A program made the position numbers and the translations under genes. Under the pieces are notes generated by a model. That model saw nothing but the letters and a program-made list of their open reading frames with translations, was not told the DNA's origin and did not search any database. Positions 35,374 through 44,516 of a stretch of DNA of 45,796 nucleotides are shown piece by piece (the stretch's first letter is position 1; each line of letters begins with the position of its first letter). The DNA comes from Deltaproteobacteria bacterium (GTDB lineage Bacteria > Myxococcota_A > Polyangia > JAAYKL01), in contig JAUXHN010000009.1 of NCBI GenBank assembly GCA_030621515.1, forward strand, positions 1-45,796, in the 5' to 3' direction.

Positions 35374-36698
35374 TCAGGCTGTTCGCCATCGTCTTCAAGG
35401 AACTCCACCTTCTCCTCCGGGATCCCGGCGGCCTCCTCCTGCTCTTCGTGCTTCCGAGCATTTTCATCCTGGTGCTGTCGGTCGCGCTCCAGGGAGCTTT
35501 TTCGTCCATGGAAAACGACGAAAAACTCGACATCCTCATCGTCAATCTGGATCCCGGCGACTTCGGAGCCGGGCTCGTGGAGTCCGTCGATACGAACGGC
35601 CACTTTCGAACCGTGACCTCGTTGGACGGAAACCCACTTACTCGAGAACGGGCCATCGAGGAGGTTACCGCCGGCTCCTTCCAGCTTGCGATGATCATCC
35701 CCGCAAAAAGCGAGGAGGCGTTGCTGTACGAGGAGGACGCGGTCGTCGAGCTGATCATCGATCCAATCCTCTCCAGGCAATTCACGAACGCCCTTACCGG
35801 GGCCGTCAGGAGCTTCATTCACTACTCGTTACTTGCGCGCTATATGGCGGAATCGAACGCCAAGTCAGAAGTGATCGATGAACTCGCCGGTTCTCTGGAA
35901 CAACTTGGCCATATGTTCAAGGCGCCGCGCAGCGAACCTGACTCGGGGGTCGATGGCCCCGACTTCTGGCCCGCATTCGAAACAGACTTCCCCCTGGAGT
36001 TGCAGCCGAAATACGCCATCCAGAAGCGCGGTCTACAGGTCGAAAGCAACCGAGTAACGGAGATCGCGGACGATCCCTCACCGAACACGGTTCAGCAAAA
36101 CGTTCCGGGCTGGACGATCTTCGCGCTGTTCTGGATCGCGCAGATCCTGGCTCTGAACATCCTGCAAGAACGGTTGAGCGGCGCTTACACAAGGATAATG
36201 GTATCCCCGACGGGGCTCCTGACTTTTGTTCTTGGAAAAACAATTCCGTTCATGCTCATCAACCTCGTGCAGGCGGTGTTCATGTTTGCGCTGGGCGTAT
36301 TCGTGCTCCCCCGACTCGGTTGCCCCGATCTGATAATCTCAAACATTCCCGGGCTCGCCCTGGTCACCATCGCCATCTCGCTGGTGGCCGTTGGTTTCGG
36401 CCTGTTCATGGCTTCCTTCTCCGAAACGGAGTTCCTCGCGGCGTCCATCTCGGCTTCAGTCCTCATCATTATGAGCGCCGTTGGCGGGATCATGGTTCCC
36501 AAGTTCGTGATGCCCGAATTCATGCGCGATATGAGTCTCTTTGTCCCCCATGGCTGGGCGCTGGACGCCTATCTGGACATCCTGGTCAGAAACAAGGGCA
36601 CGGCGGAGGTTCTGCCGGAGATCGGAATCCTCCTCCTCTTCGCAGCGCTCTTCTTCGGAGTGGCGATAGTCAGAATGGCAAGGCAGGATCGGAGTTAA
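35370..36698 (+). CDS. ABC-2 type permease
   Basis: IVFKELHLLLRDPGGLLLLFVLPSIFILVLSVALQ, C-terminal membrane block and MVPKFVMPEFMRDMSLFVPHGWALDAYLDI. Confidence 0.9.
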   Translation: MIRLFAIVFKELHLLLRDPGGLLLLFVLPSIFILVLSVALQGAFSSMENDEKLDILIVNLDPGDFGAGLVESVDTNGHFRTVTSLDGNPLTRERAIEEVTAGSFQLAMIIPAKSEEALLYEEDAVVELIIDPILSRQFTNALTGAVRSFIHYSLLARYMAESNAKSEVIDELAGSLEQLGHMFKAPRSEPDSGVDGPDFWPAFETDFPLELQPKYAIQKRGLQVESNRVTEIADDPSPNTVQQNVPGWTIFALFWIAQILALNILQERLSGAYTRIMVSPTGLLTFVLGKTIPFMLINLVQAVFMFALGVFVLPRLGCPDLIISNIPGLALVTIAISLVAVGFGLFMASFSETEFLAASISASVLIIMSAVGGIMVPKFVMPEFMRDMSLFVPHGWALDAYLDILVRNKGTAEVLPEIGILLLFAALFFGVAIVRMARQDRS

Positions 36699-37103
36699 AT
36701 GCGTATTCAAATAATCAACGGCTATCTGTCGATCGCGGTTTTTCTCACGGTTCTGGGATGCGGGTACAGCGGGCCCAGGTTCTCGGTGCAGGAGCTCAAG
36801 GCCGCCATGGACGATCCCTCCCGTGAGGTGACGGTCATCGATGTTCGCCCGGCGGTACTTTACCGCAAGGGTCACGTGCCGGGATCGAGGAATTGCCCCC
36901 TTGAAAAGCTCGATGAGAAGGCGACGGACATTGCAGCCCTCGGCGGAGAAGTTGCTCTCATCTGCACCTGCGGCAAAAAAGCGCTCAACGGCGTGAAGCG
37001 GCTAAACGAGCGCGGCATCAAAACCATCTTCGTGGTGGGAGGCTGCAAGGAGTGGAAGAAAGCGGGGTTTCCCGTGGAAGTCGGAGCCGGTATCTCACCC
37101 TGA
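36699..37103 (+). CDS. Rhodanese-like domain lipoprotein
   Basis: LTVLGCGYSG lipobox, VTVIDVRPAVLYRKGHVPGSRNCPLEKL, ALICTCGKKALNGVKRLNERGIKTIFVVGGCKEWKKAGFPVE. Confidence 0.88.
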   Translation: MRIQIINGYLSIAVFLTVLGCGYSGPRFSVQELKAAMDDPSREVTVIDVRPAVLYRKGHVPGSRNCPLEKLDEKATDIAALGGEVALICTCGKKALNGVKRLNERGIKTIFVVGGCKEWKKAGFPVEVGAGISP

Positions 37104-37820
37104 TCGCCGATCGAAATCCGCTCCAAGGTAGAGGCGTCGAGCGATGTCGCTGCGTCGGATATCATCAGGCGATCCGCTCTCCACGATCTTTCCGTCAACG
37201 ATCAGGTAGATGCGATCGCAGACGGCCAGGGCCTCGCGCACGGTGTGATCCGTGAGCAAGACCCCGACTCCTCCGTGCGCCAGATCCTCGATGGCCGCCG
37301 AAATCCCTGCCAGGGCGATGGGGTCGACCCCCGCGAAGGGCTCGTCCACGCAGAGGATCTCCGGATCCGAGCACAGGGCCCTCGCGAACTCCAGCCTGCG
37401 GCGCTCCCCGCCGGAGAGGGTGCCCGCCCTCTGACCCGCCAGCCGATCCAGCCCGAACCGTTCGAGGATCTCGTCCGACCGTTTACCGGGGTCCGGTTTC
37501 TTGAGCGTCTGCAGGAGCACGAGCAGGTTGTCGCGCACGCTCAATCCCCTGAAAACCGACGGACCCTGGGGCAGATACCCGAGCCCTCTTCTCGCCCTCA
37601 GGTGGAGAGGGAACCCGTCCAGCGGTTCGCCAAAAGAGACGGTTCCTCGATCCTGTCGAATAAGGCCCAGGATCATCCTGAACGTGGTGGTCTTGCCGGC
37701 GCCGTTCGGTCCCAGGAGGCCGACGATCTCGCCCGTCCCGATCTCCAAGTTCAGATCGTCGACGACTGTGCGGCCCCCGAAGGATTTCGTGAGCCCGCGA
37801 ACTTCCAGGATCCGACTCAC
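37095..37820 (-). CDS. lptB: LPS export ABC transporter ATPase LptB
   Basis: LEVRGLTKSFGGRTVVDDLNLEIGTGEIVGLLGPNGAGKTTTFRMILGLIRQDRG, GIGYLPQ-like GLGYLPQGPSVFRGLSVRDNL, TLSGGERRRLEFARAL; GTG start at 37820 overlapping lptA. Confidence 0.92.
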   Translation of the reverse strand: MSRILEVRGLTKSFGGRTVVDDLNLEIGTGEIVGLLGPNGAGKTTTFRMILGLIRQDRGTVSFGEPLDGFPLHLRARRGLGYLPQGPSVFRGLSVRDNLLVLLQTLKKPDPGKRSDEILERFGLDRLAGQRAGTLSGGERRRLEFARALCSDPEILCVDEPFAGVDPIALAGISAAIEDLAHGGVGVLLTDHTVREALAVCDRIYLIVDGKIVESGSPDDIRRSDIARRLYLGADFDRRSG

Positions 37821-38284
37821 CTGGGGTTTCCCACCCCGAGCTTGAACACGCCCTTCGCCCGGGTCACCTCCAGTCGACCCGACTGTATATGAATGGAGAT
37901 ACGTTTCCCCTCGAGTCTGTTGGAACCTCTGATCACCACGGGCTTGCCCTCGAGTACCAGTAGCCCCAGGCGGGCGTCGAGCCTGGCCTTGCCTGCGGTC
38001 GCGCTGGTATCCCCCCGCGACACGCTCACGTGTCCGCTGGCCAGAAGGGAGGTCACGGCGCCGCCGTCGCTGTACGTCACGGTCATCCGGTCGCACCGAA
38101 GCGTGATATCCCCGTATTTTGCGAGGACGTTTCCCTCGAACCGGGCGCTCCTGGCCTTGTGATCGATTTCGAGGCGATCGGACTCGATTTCCACCGAGTC
38201 TTCCGCCCACGCGTCGATACCCACGGCCATGACCATTGCCAGGGTCAGAAGCGCGCCCATCCGAAATGATCGATCAGTTTCCAT
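37817..38284 (-). CDS. lptA: LptA/OstA-like periplasmic LPS transport protein
   Basis: VEIESDRLEIDHKARSARFEGNVLAKYGDITLRCDRMTVTYSD; signal peptide; position between lptC and lptB. Confidence 0.85.
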   Translation of the reverse strand: METDRSFRMGALLTLAMVMAVGIDAWAEDSVEIESDRLEIDHKARSARFEGNVLAKYGDITLRCDRMTVTYSDGGAVTSLLASGHVSVSRGDTSATAGKARLDARLGLLVLEGKPVVIRGSNRLEGKRISIHIQSGRLEVTRAKGVFKLGVGNPR

Positions 38285-38666
38285 CCGCCTCTGTCTCATT
38301 CCACCCCAATGCCATCGGAGGTATTTCGAACCGGGCCTTGACGTTACCATTCATCCGGATGATCGGGCCGTTACCCTCCACCCTCAGTTGTCGTGCCGTC
38401 GCCTCGAAGATCGCCTCGCCATCGAACTCGACACGGGCGTTACCCGTGAATACGATTTCCGTCCCGTCCTTATCAAGGATCATCCGGTCGCCGCGCGCGA
38501 CTATCTGTCCCGTGGGAACCCGGATCTCCATCGTGGCACCTGTGGCCTCGAAACCGGGACCGGGGGGGTCACTATTCGTGATTTTCCGCGAGCAAGAGGC
38601 CGCGAGAATCGATACGGCGACGGTTGCCGCCACGATGCCGTTCCTCATCTGTAGTTTTGTCAGCAT
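38274..38666 (-). CDS. lptC: LptC-like lipoprotein
   Basis: AVSILAASCSRK lipobox; ATMEIRVPTGQIVARGDRMILDKDGTEIVFTGNARVEFDGEAIFEATARQLRVEG; syntenic with lptAB. Confidence 0.65.
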   Translation of the reverse strand: MLTKLQMRNGIVAATVAVSILAASCSRKITNSDPPGPGFEATGATMEIRVPTGQIVARGDRMILDKDGTEIVFTGNARVEFDGEAIFEATARQLRVEGNGPIIRMNGNVKARFEIPPMALGWNETEADGN

Positions 38667-38685
38667 GTATCCCGATCGCGAATGG

Positions 38686-39171
38686 TTACTCGCCGAGTTT
38701 GAACGGATACTTCTCGATCACCTGCTGGCTGGATCCCTTGAACATGGGGAACTTCACTTCCTTGACGATATCCGCCACGCAGGCCGCCTGGGGCGAGTCC
38801 GCCGCGTCGCCTACCGGGAAGGCGCCGATGACGTCGCCGGACTTGTCGATGACCAGCTTGAGCACAACCTCACGCCCGATACCCCTGGAGCAGTCCTTGT
38901 TGAGCGCGGGTCGGACGGCGGTGAGGCAAGCCATGATCTGCTTGCGGGACAGGGCGTCCGGAGGTTGATTGATCGACTTGTCGACCGCGTGTTCGCAGAA
39001 CGCCTGCGCCTGTTCCGCCTCCTTGTCCGCCGGGGCCGAGCTCCCGCCGGGTCCGTCACCATCCGACGAAACCCCGCCCGATCCCGACGCGGCGGCGCCG
39101 CCGCAACCGAATAACAGCAAGGCAGTCAACCCCGGGATCACAAACGTCGCGATGAGCCTTCTTCTTGTCAT
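38686..39171 (-). CDS. Lipoprotein with AgmX/TonB C-terminal-like domain
   Basis: TALLLFGCGGAAAS lipobox; VVLKLVIDKSGDVIGAFPVGDAADSPQAACVADIVKEVKFP. Confidence 0.7.
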   Translation of the reverse strand: MTRRRLIATFVIPGLTALLLFGCGGAAASGSGGVSSDGDGPGGSSAPADKEAEQAQAFCEHAVDKSINQPPDALSRKQIMACLTAVRPALNKDCSRGIGREVVLKLVIDKSGDVIGAFPVGDAADSPQAACVADIVKEVKFPMFKGSSQQVIEKYPFKLGE

Positions 39172-39348
39172 TTCAACCTCCTCCAAAAGGGAGCCGACTC
39201 CCCGGGAAACCGCCCATTTCCTCCGAGCGTTCAGGTTAACTTGGAGTGTAAAATATGTCCAGTGAGGGCGGAAGGTGTTCGGTTGACTTTGGTCCGGGCT
39301 GATGTTCATTGTTTACGTATTCACAAGTAGATGGGTAATATCTCCGCG

Positions 39349-40413
39349 ATGACCAAGAAGGAAGAAATACACCTGACGAGAAACGTGGTCGGCTCCGGGT
39401 GAGCGTCCAAGCTCGGGCCGGGGGACCTGGCCGCGGCGCTCTGTGGGTTGACCTTCGACCGCGATCCCAATCTGATCGTCGGGCTGGACAGATCCGACGA
39501 CGCGGGGGTGTACCGGTTGACGGACGAAATCGCCATCGTTCAGACGGTCGATTTCTTCACGCCCATCGTCGACGATCCCTTCACCTTCGGGCAAATTGCG
39601 GCCGTCAATTCCCTGTCCGACGTATACGCCATGGGCGGCACTCCCATCTGCGCCATGAACATCGTGGGCTTTCCCATCGACACGATGGACATCTCGGTGC
39701 TCCAGGAGATCCTCGCGGGCGGGCTGGACAAGCTGAAGGAGGCCGGGGTTACCCTCGTCGGGGGCCACAGCGTCACCGATCCTGAGCTCAAGTACGGACT
39801 CTCTGTCACCGGTACAGTGCATCCGGATCGGGTGTTGACCAACCGGGGAATCCGGGACCGGGATCGCCTGGTGCTCACAAAACCACTGGGCACGGGCATC
39901 GTGAACACCGCCGTGAAAGCCGAGCTGGCGGAGCAAACGGCCATTGAGGCCGTCATCGAGTCAATGTCCACTCTCAACCGAAATGCGGCTGAAATCATGC
40001 GCGATTTTCCGGTCAGCGCCTGCACCGACGTGACGGGTTTCGGTCTCCTGGGTCATATCCGCGAGATGATCGAGGGAGGCGGAATGTCCGCGCGCATAGA
40101 CGTCGGCAAGCTGCCCTATTTTCCAGCGGCGGTTACATACGCCGACATGGGTCTCTTGCCCGAGGGGTTGCACCGCAACGAGAAGCACTGGAAAGAATCC
40201 CTCGTGGTGGAGCCGGGTGTGGAGCGGCACATGGTGGACATCGTGTGCGATCCGCAGACCTCCGGCGGCCTGCTCATCGCCCTCGACGAGAGCTCGTCGG
40301 CCCAGATGGTTTCACGTCTGCGCGCGCAGGGAATCCCCGCTGTGGATGTCGGCTTCGCAGTATCCGATGACGGCGAGAAGGTGATCCTCGACGCTCGCGG
40401 AGCCCACGGGTGA
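39349..40413 (+). CDS. selD: Selenide, water dikinase SelD, selenoprotein form with in-frame UGA (Sec18)
   Basis: ATG at 39349: MTKKEEIHLTRNVVGSG-[TGA 39400-39402]-ASKLGPGDLAAALCGLTFDRDPNLIVGLDRSDDAGVY...; same frame as ORF 39448..40413; SelD motifs VDFFTPIVDDPFTFGQIAAVNSLSDVYAMGG. Confidence 0.9.
39410..39440 (+). promoter_or_regulatory. Candidate bacterial SECIS hairpin downstream of the SelD UGA
   Basis: AGC...GGCC-GGGGGACCT-GGCC...GCT; inner stem GGCC/GGCC with G-rich apical loop 17-28 nt after the UGA. Confidence 0.45.
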
Positions 40414-41840
40414 GATCGCAAAGTAGGCGATTCGTCGCGGCGGCGTTCATCCTTGCCCTGACGCTGACTTCCGGCACGGTGTACGCGGATCTACCGTCCC
40501 TCGTCGGTGAGGATGGAACCGTGACGGAGGAGGCCCTCGAAACCCTGCTCGCCCCCGGGGAGTTTCCCGGCAGGCGTTTTTCGTACGAGAGCGCCGGCCA
40601 GGAGGCCCAGTTCTGTCTCGACTCCAGCTTGGGGTCGCAAAAACCATCGGTTCAGGTGAATCCACGGCGCGTTCGGTGGCCGAAAGTGGCCGGGCTCGCG
40701 CTCGTCGTCAAGGGCGACGCTCTCACGCTGCGCCCGTTGAAGGAAAAGGTGACAGACGAGGATCTCGACAGGGGGTTTGCGATTCGCTGGATCCTCGAGC
40801 CCATCGGCCAGCGTTTCGATCCCTCGCCCAGGTTCGAGATGAGGATAGTGGGCGCCCGTGTCTCCTCCACCGTGGATGCCCGGGAGTTGATGGAGTGGGT
40901 GGAGCCGCCGCCGCCGTCGGTCTGCGTGAAGAACGCGAAACCCGGTCGGCCCGTGTGCGATCTCCCCGGAGTTAGCAAGGAGGCGCGTGCGCTGGCCCTC
41001 AGTCCGAACGGAAAAATGTTGGCGATGGCCATCGGGGGGTTGCGGCCCCGCATGGAAATGTACGACATATCACTCGAGCCGCGAGTAATCTGGCAATCCC
41101 TGTTCCCGTCCGATTCGGGAGGCGTGGCCAATATCGCTTTTTCGTCGGACGGGCGTTGGGTGGTGGCCCTCGCGGCCAACGGCGAGATGCACAGGTTCGA
41201 CGCGCCTGGTGGCGGGCAGCACATGACGATACCGTCGAAGGGAAGAACCGCGCGGAGCATTCCGCCCGGACACATCATGGCCGTCGCCGGAGAATCGGGA
41301 GAAGTCACCCTGTGGTATCTTTCGGACGGAACCATCGCCTGGAGACTTCCACCGAGGAAAGTGCGCGGCCCCATCGATCACCTGGCGGTGAGCGGAGACG
41401 GGGGTCGTTTTGCGACGCTGGAGTACAACGCCACGAGCACCGTGGTGCGTGTCTGGGAGATCAACCGGCGCGCAATGTTGACCCAGATCGATTTCGATCC
41501 GTACGCCGTCGAGGATATCGCCCTCGATGAAAAGGGACGACGTCTTTTCATCTCCCACGAGAAAAAGGGTTTGATGACGGTCGAGGTGAAACGCTCGGCG
41601 GATGATCCAAAACCTCACGGCGGCAGATTGGGTGCCCGCTGTAAGGGAATGCTGGAGTGGTTGAGCGACAGCGGTGTGTTGAGCTGTGCGATGAAGAGCG
41701 GATTGATTCAGATCGACGCCGACGGCAAGGCCGGACGGGTGCTCGTAACCGAGGTCCTGTCGGCCGACTGGATCGTGGCCGCAGCGTCCAGGGGAAACAG
41801 GATCGCGGCGGTGGGAGAGGGACACTTGCTGATCTGGTGA
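40410..41840 (+). CDS. WD40/beta-propeller-like exported protein
   Basis: Signal peptide RRFVAAAFILALTLTSGTVYAD; ALALSPNGKMLAMAIGG, IAFSSDGRWVVALAANGEMHRFDAP, LAVSGDGGRFATLEYNATSTVVRVWEI repeats; GTG start overlapping selD stop. Confidence 0.8.
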   Translation: MRSQSRRFVAAAFILALTLTSGTVYADLPSLVGEDGTVTEEALETLLAPGEFPGRRFSYESAGQEAQFCLDSSLGSQKPSVQVNPRRVRWPKVAGLALVVKGDALTLRPLKEKVTDEDLDRGFAIRWILEPIGQRFDPSPRFEMRIVGARVSSTVDARELMEWVEPPPPSVCVKNAKPGRPVCDLPGVSKEARALALSPNGKMLAMAIGGLRPRMEMYDISLEPRVIWQSLFPSDSGGVANIAFSSDGRWVVALAANGEMHRFDAPGGGQHMTIPSKGRTARSIPPGHIMAVAGESGEVTLWYLSDGTIAWRLPPRKVRGPIDHLAVSGDGGRFATLEYNATSTVVRVWEINRRAMLTQIDFDPYAVEDIALDEKGRRLFISHEKKGLMTVEVKRSADDPKPHGGRLGARCKGMLEWLSDSGVLSCAMKSGLIQIDADGKAGRVLVTEVLSADWIVAAASRGNRIAAVGEGHLLIW

Positions 41841-41859
41841 GCGGTGAGAAAGGCGTGAG

Positions 41860-42618
41860 ATGTCGAGAAATCTGGATGGAAAAACGGCGCTCGTGACGGG
41901 CGGATCCCGTGGGATCGGGCGCGCCGTGGTGGAAGATCTTTGTGCCTGCGGGGCCAACGTCACGTTCACCTTCGTCAAGGGGGAGAGCGCGGCAAGGGAA
42001 CTGGAGGAGAGCTGCGCTGCCGCCGGATGGAGCGCCACGCCGGTCCTCTGCGATTCGAGGGACTCGCAGGCCGTTACCTCCACTGTGGAGGAAGTCGTGT
42101 CCGGCCATGGGAAGCTGGACATCCTAGTGTGCAACGCCGGAATAACACGCGATCAATACCTCATGATGATGAAGGAGGAGGATTTCGTCGACGTGATCCA
42201 GACCAACCTGGTCGGAGCGTTTCGCTTTGCAAAGGCCGCGTGCCGCCCCATGTTGACCGCAAAGAGCGGCGCCATCGTCACCGTGTCTTCCATCGCGGCG
42301 ATCTTCGGAATAGCCGGCCAGACGAACTACTGCGCGTCCAAGGGCGGGCTGGTGGCCTTTACCAGGTCCATGGCGGCGGAACTTGCGCCCAAAGGTGTTC
42401 GCGTTAACGCGGTGCTTCCCGGGTTCATAGAGACCGAGATGACCGCGAAGATGCCCAGGCAAGTCAAGCGGTCCGCAATGGACCGGATCCTCCTTCGGCG
42501 GTTCGGCGATCCTGCGGAGGTTGCAAAGGTCATCTCCTTCCTGGTGTCCCCGGATGCCGGCTACATCGTGGGTCAGGAGATCGTCGTGGACGGCGGGCTC
42601 ACTTCGGCGGTGAGCTGA
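41860..42618 (+). CDS. fabG: 3-oxoacyl-ACP reductase FabG
   Basis: KTALVTGGSRGIGRAVVEDL, LVCNAGITRD, YCASKGGLVAFTRSMAAELAPKGVRVNAVLPGFIETEMT, GQEIVVDGG. Confidence 0.93.
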   Translation: MSRNLDGKTALVTGGSRGIGRAVVEDLCACGANVTFTFVKGESAARELEESCAAAGWSATPVLCDSRDSQAVTSTVEEVVSGHGKLDILVCNAGITRDQYLMMMKEEDFVDVIQTNLVGAFRFAKAACRPMLTAKSGAIVTVSSIAAIFGIAGQTNYCASKGGLVAFTRSMAAELAPKGVRVNAVLPGFIETEMTAKMPRQVKRSAMDRILLRRFGDPAEVAKVISFLVSPDAGYIVGQEIVVDGGLTSAVS

Positions 42619-43563
42619 ATGTCACGCATAGCTTTCCTTTTCCCCGGACAGGGAGCCCAGGATGTGGGCATGGGCCGCGACATGTTCGGACGCGATCCAT
42701 TTCTGGACGAGCTGGTGGACCGAGCATCTTGCGCGGTCGGTGAAGATGTCGCGCGCACGTGCGCCCGGGGACCGTCGAGGAAGCTCGCACGAACCGGGTT
42801 CCTGCAGCCGGCCATGACTGCTGTTTGCCTGGGCCTGTGGAAGAGGATCGTCGACGCCGGAGTGAAACCGTGGGTCACCGCCGGGCATTCAGTGGGAGAG
42901 ATTCCCGCGCTGGCGGCGTGCGGGGCGGTCGATCCACACGACGCGGTATCCCTCGCGGCGGTGAGGGGCGAGGCCATGGACGAAGCGGCGAAGCTCCAGG
43001 AGGGCGCGATGATCGCGGTGACCGGTCTCGACGTGGAGGAGGTCTTCAAAACGGTGGAGACCTTTGTCGAAAAAGGCGTTGTCGCGGCTGCGGCCGTCAA
43101 CGCTCCAGGCCAGGTGGCGATTTCCGGAGATCCCGCAGTCCTCGAAGGGGTCGCTCAAGCATTGCGGCGAGAGCAGGATGTCAGGATCACCCCCCTTCGT
43201 GTCTCCGGAGCCTGGCACTGCGAGCACATGCGTCCGGCGGTCGCGCGGTTCAGGGAGGCGCTGAGCGATCTCGAGCTTTCCGTGCCGTCCGTAAAGATGG
43301 TGTTCAACCGACACGGCCGCGAATCGAGCGATCCGGACGAGATAAGAGACCTGATCGCGGGCCAGCTGGTCACCCCGGTGAGATGGGATCTCGTCATGGC
43401 GCACCTGGCTCAAGAAGAGATAACGGATTTTGTGGAGATCGGTCCGGGGAAGGTGCTGCGCGGCCTTGTTCGCCTCAACCTACCCGACCCGGATATTATT
43501 GTTCACAACGTCTCCGACCTGAGATCCCTCGACAGGGTGGTAACGACTCTCGACGGGAACTAA
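42619..43563 (+). CDS. fabD: ACP S-malonyltransferase FabD
   Basis: IAFLFPGQGAQDVGMGRDMF, VTAGHSVGEIPALAACGAV, GAWHCEHMRPAV, FVEIGPGKVLRGLVR. Confidence 0.94.
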   Translation: MSRIAFLFPGQGAQDVGMGRDMFGRDPFLDELVDRASCAVGEDVARTCARGPSRKLARTGFLQPAMTAVCLGLWKRIVDAGVKPWVTAGHSVGEIPALAACGAVDPHDAVSLAAVRGEAMDEAAKLQEGAMIAVTGLDVEEVFKTVETFVEKGVVAAAAVNAPGQVAISGDPAVLEGVAQALRREQDVRITPLRVSGAWHCEHMRPAVARFREALSDLELSVPSVKMVFNRHGRESSDPDEIRDLIAGQLVTPVRWDLVMAHLAQEEITDFVEIGPGKVLRGLVRLNLPDPDIIVHNVSDLRSLDRVVTTLDGN

Positions 43564-44516
43564 AACCGTCCGACCACGGCAAGCCCGAGACCAGGCCCGG
43601 GGACCACGGCCACCGGCTCCTCCTTCTTGCTGTCGCCGGATTTGAGGTCATATATCAGGAAGCCGATAGCGCAGGCAGCGGCGGCCGATGTCACGCCGAT
43701 CATTACGTTGGTAATCAGCTGATCCCGCTCACCCTGATCTCTGAGATCCTCGTCGGTGCCGCCGGTTGCGTCGAAATCCTCCTTGGCCTTCATCGCCCTG
43801 ACGCCGAACACAACTGTGACAGCCCCCGCCGCGACCGTCGCTCCGGCCGATATCCAGAATCCGGCCCCGAGCGTCACCCCTTCTTCTTCCGGTACCGGTT
43901 CTGCGGGAACCTCCTCCATGGGTCCCTCGACGGGCTCTTCTTCCTTTTCTTCGGGAATTACCTCCCGCTGGAACAACTCGACCCTGGAGACCTCACCCGC
44001 CACAACCCTGGCATCGACTGCAGCAATCTTGTTTTTGCCGTCAAACGCCTCCACGCGGTGCAACCCGATCTCCACGACAATGAGCACCGGCGCTTCGCCG
44101 CGATCTACCTTGTCGACCTCGATGCGACAGCTCGCCGACGGGCACTCAACCGACAGCTCGCCGACCATTGAAGACATCTCCCTGAGCCGTTTCTTGATCT
44201 TCCTCCGCTCCTTCTTTTTTTTAATCTTGACGACGTATTTCTCGTAAAACTCGATGGCCTTCACGATGTTACCCGCCTTGTCGTAAGACATGGCGATGTT
44301 TGCAAGGACCATTGGATGGGGCGCGAGATCGTAAGCGAGGAGGAAAGATCCTGCTGCTCTGGCGTAATCTCCAGAATCGAACAGTCGCTCACCCCTGGCG
44401 AAATACTCGCCCGCCTTCGCCTTGCTCTCGTCCTGTTTGTCATCGTCGGCTCTCGCGCTACCCATGCAGACCGCGAAAAGGCAGGCGATCACCAATAGTG
44501 AAAATATCGATCTCAC
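43560..44516 (-). CDS. TPR plus PEGA-like domain membrane protein
   Basis: GTG start at 44516 overlapping the kinase stop; signal peptide RSIFSLLVIACLFAVCMGSARAD; GEYFARGERLFDSGDYARAAGSFLLAYDLAPHPMVLANIAMSYDKAGN; LSVECPSASCRIEVDKVDRGEAPVLIVVEIGLHRVEAF. Confidence 0.78.
   Translation of the reverse strand: MRSIFSLLVIACLFAVCMGSARADDDKQDESKAKAGEYFARGERLFDSGDYARAAGSFLLAYDLAPHPMVLANIAMSYDKAGNIVKAIEFYEKYVVKIKKKKERRKIKKRLREMSSMVGELSVECPSASCRIEVDKVDRGEAPVLIVVEIGLHRVEAFDGKNKIAAVDARVVAGEVSRVELFQREVIPEEKEEEPVEGPMEEVPAEPVPEEEGVTLGAGFWISAGATVAAGAVTVVFGVRAMKAKEDFDATGGTDEDLRDQGERDQLITNVMIGVTSAAAACAIGFLIYDLKSGDSKKEEPVAVVPGPGLGLAVVGRF

Noticed and set aside
31684-36698. Butirosin or other classical PKS/NRPS cluster
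   Set aside because: Only BtrH-like and ACP components are present; no ketosynthase, adenylation, 2-DOS or glycosyltransferase genes in the window.
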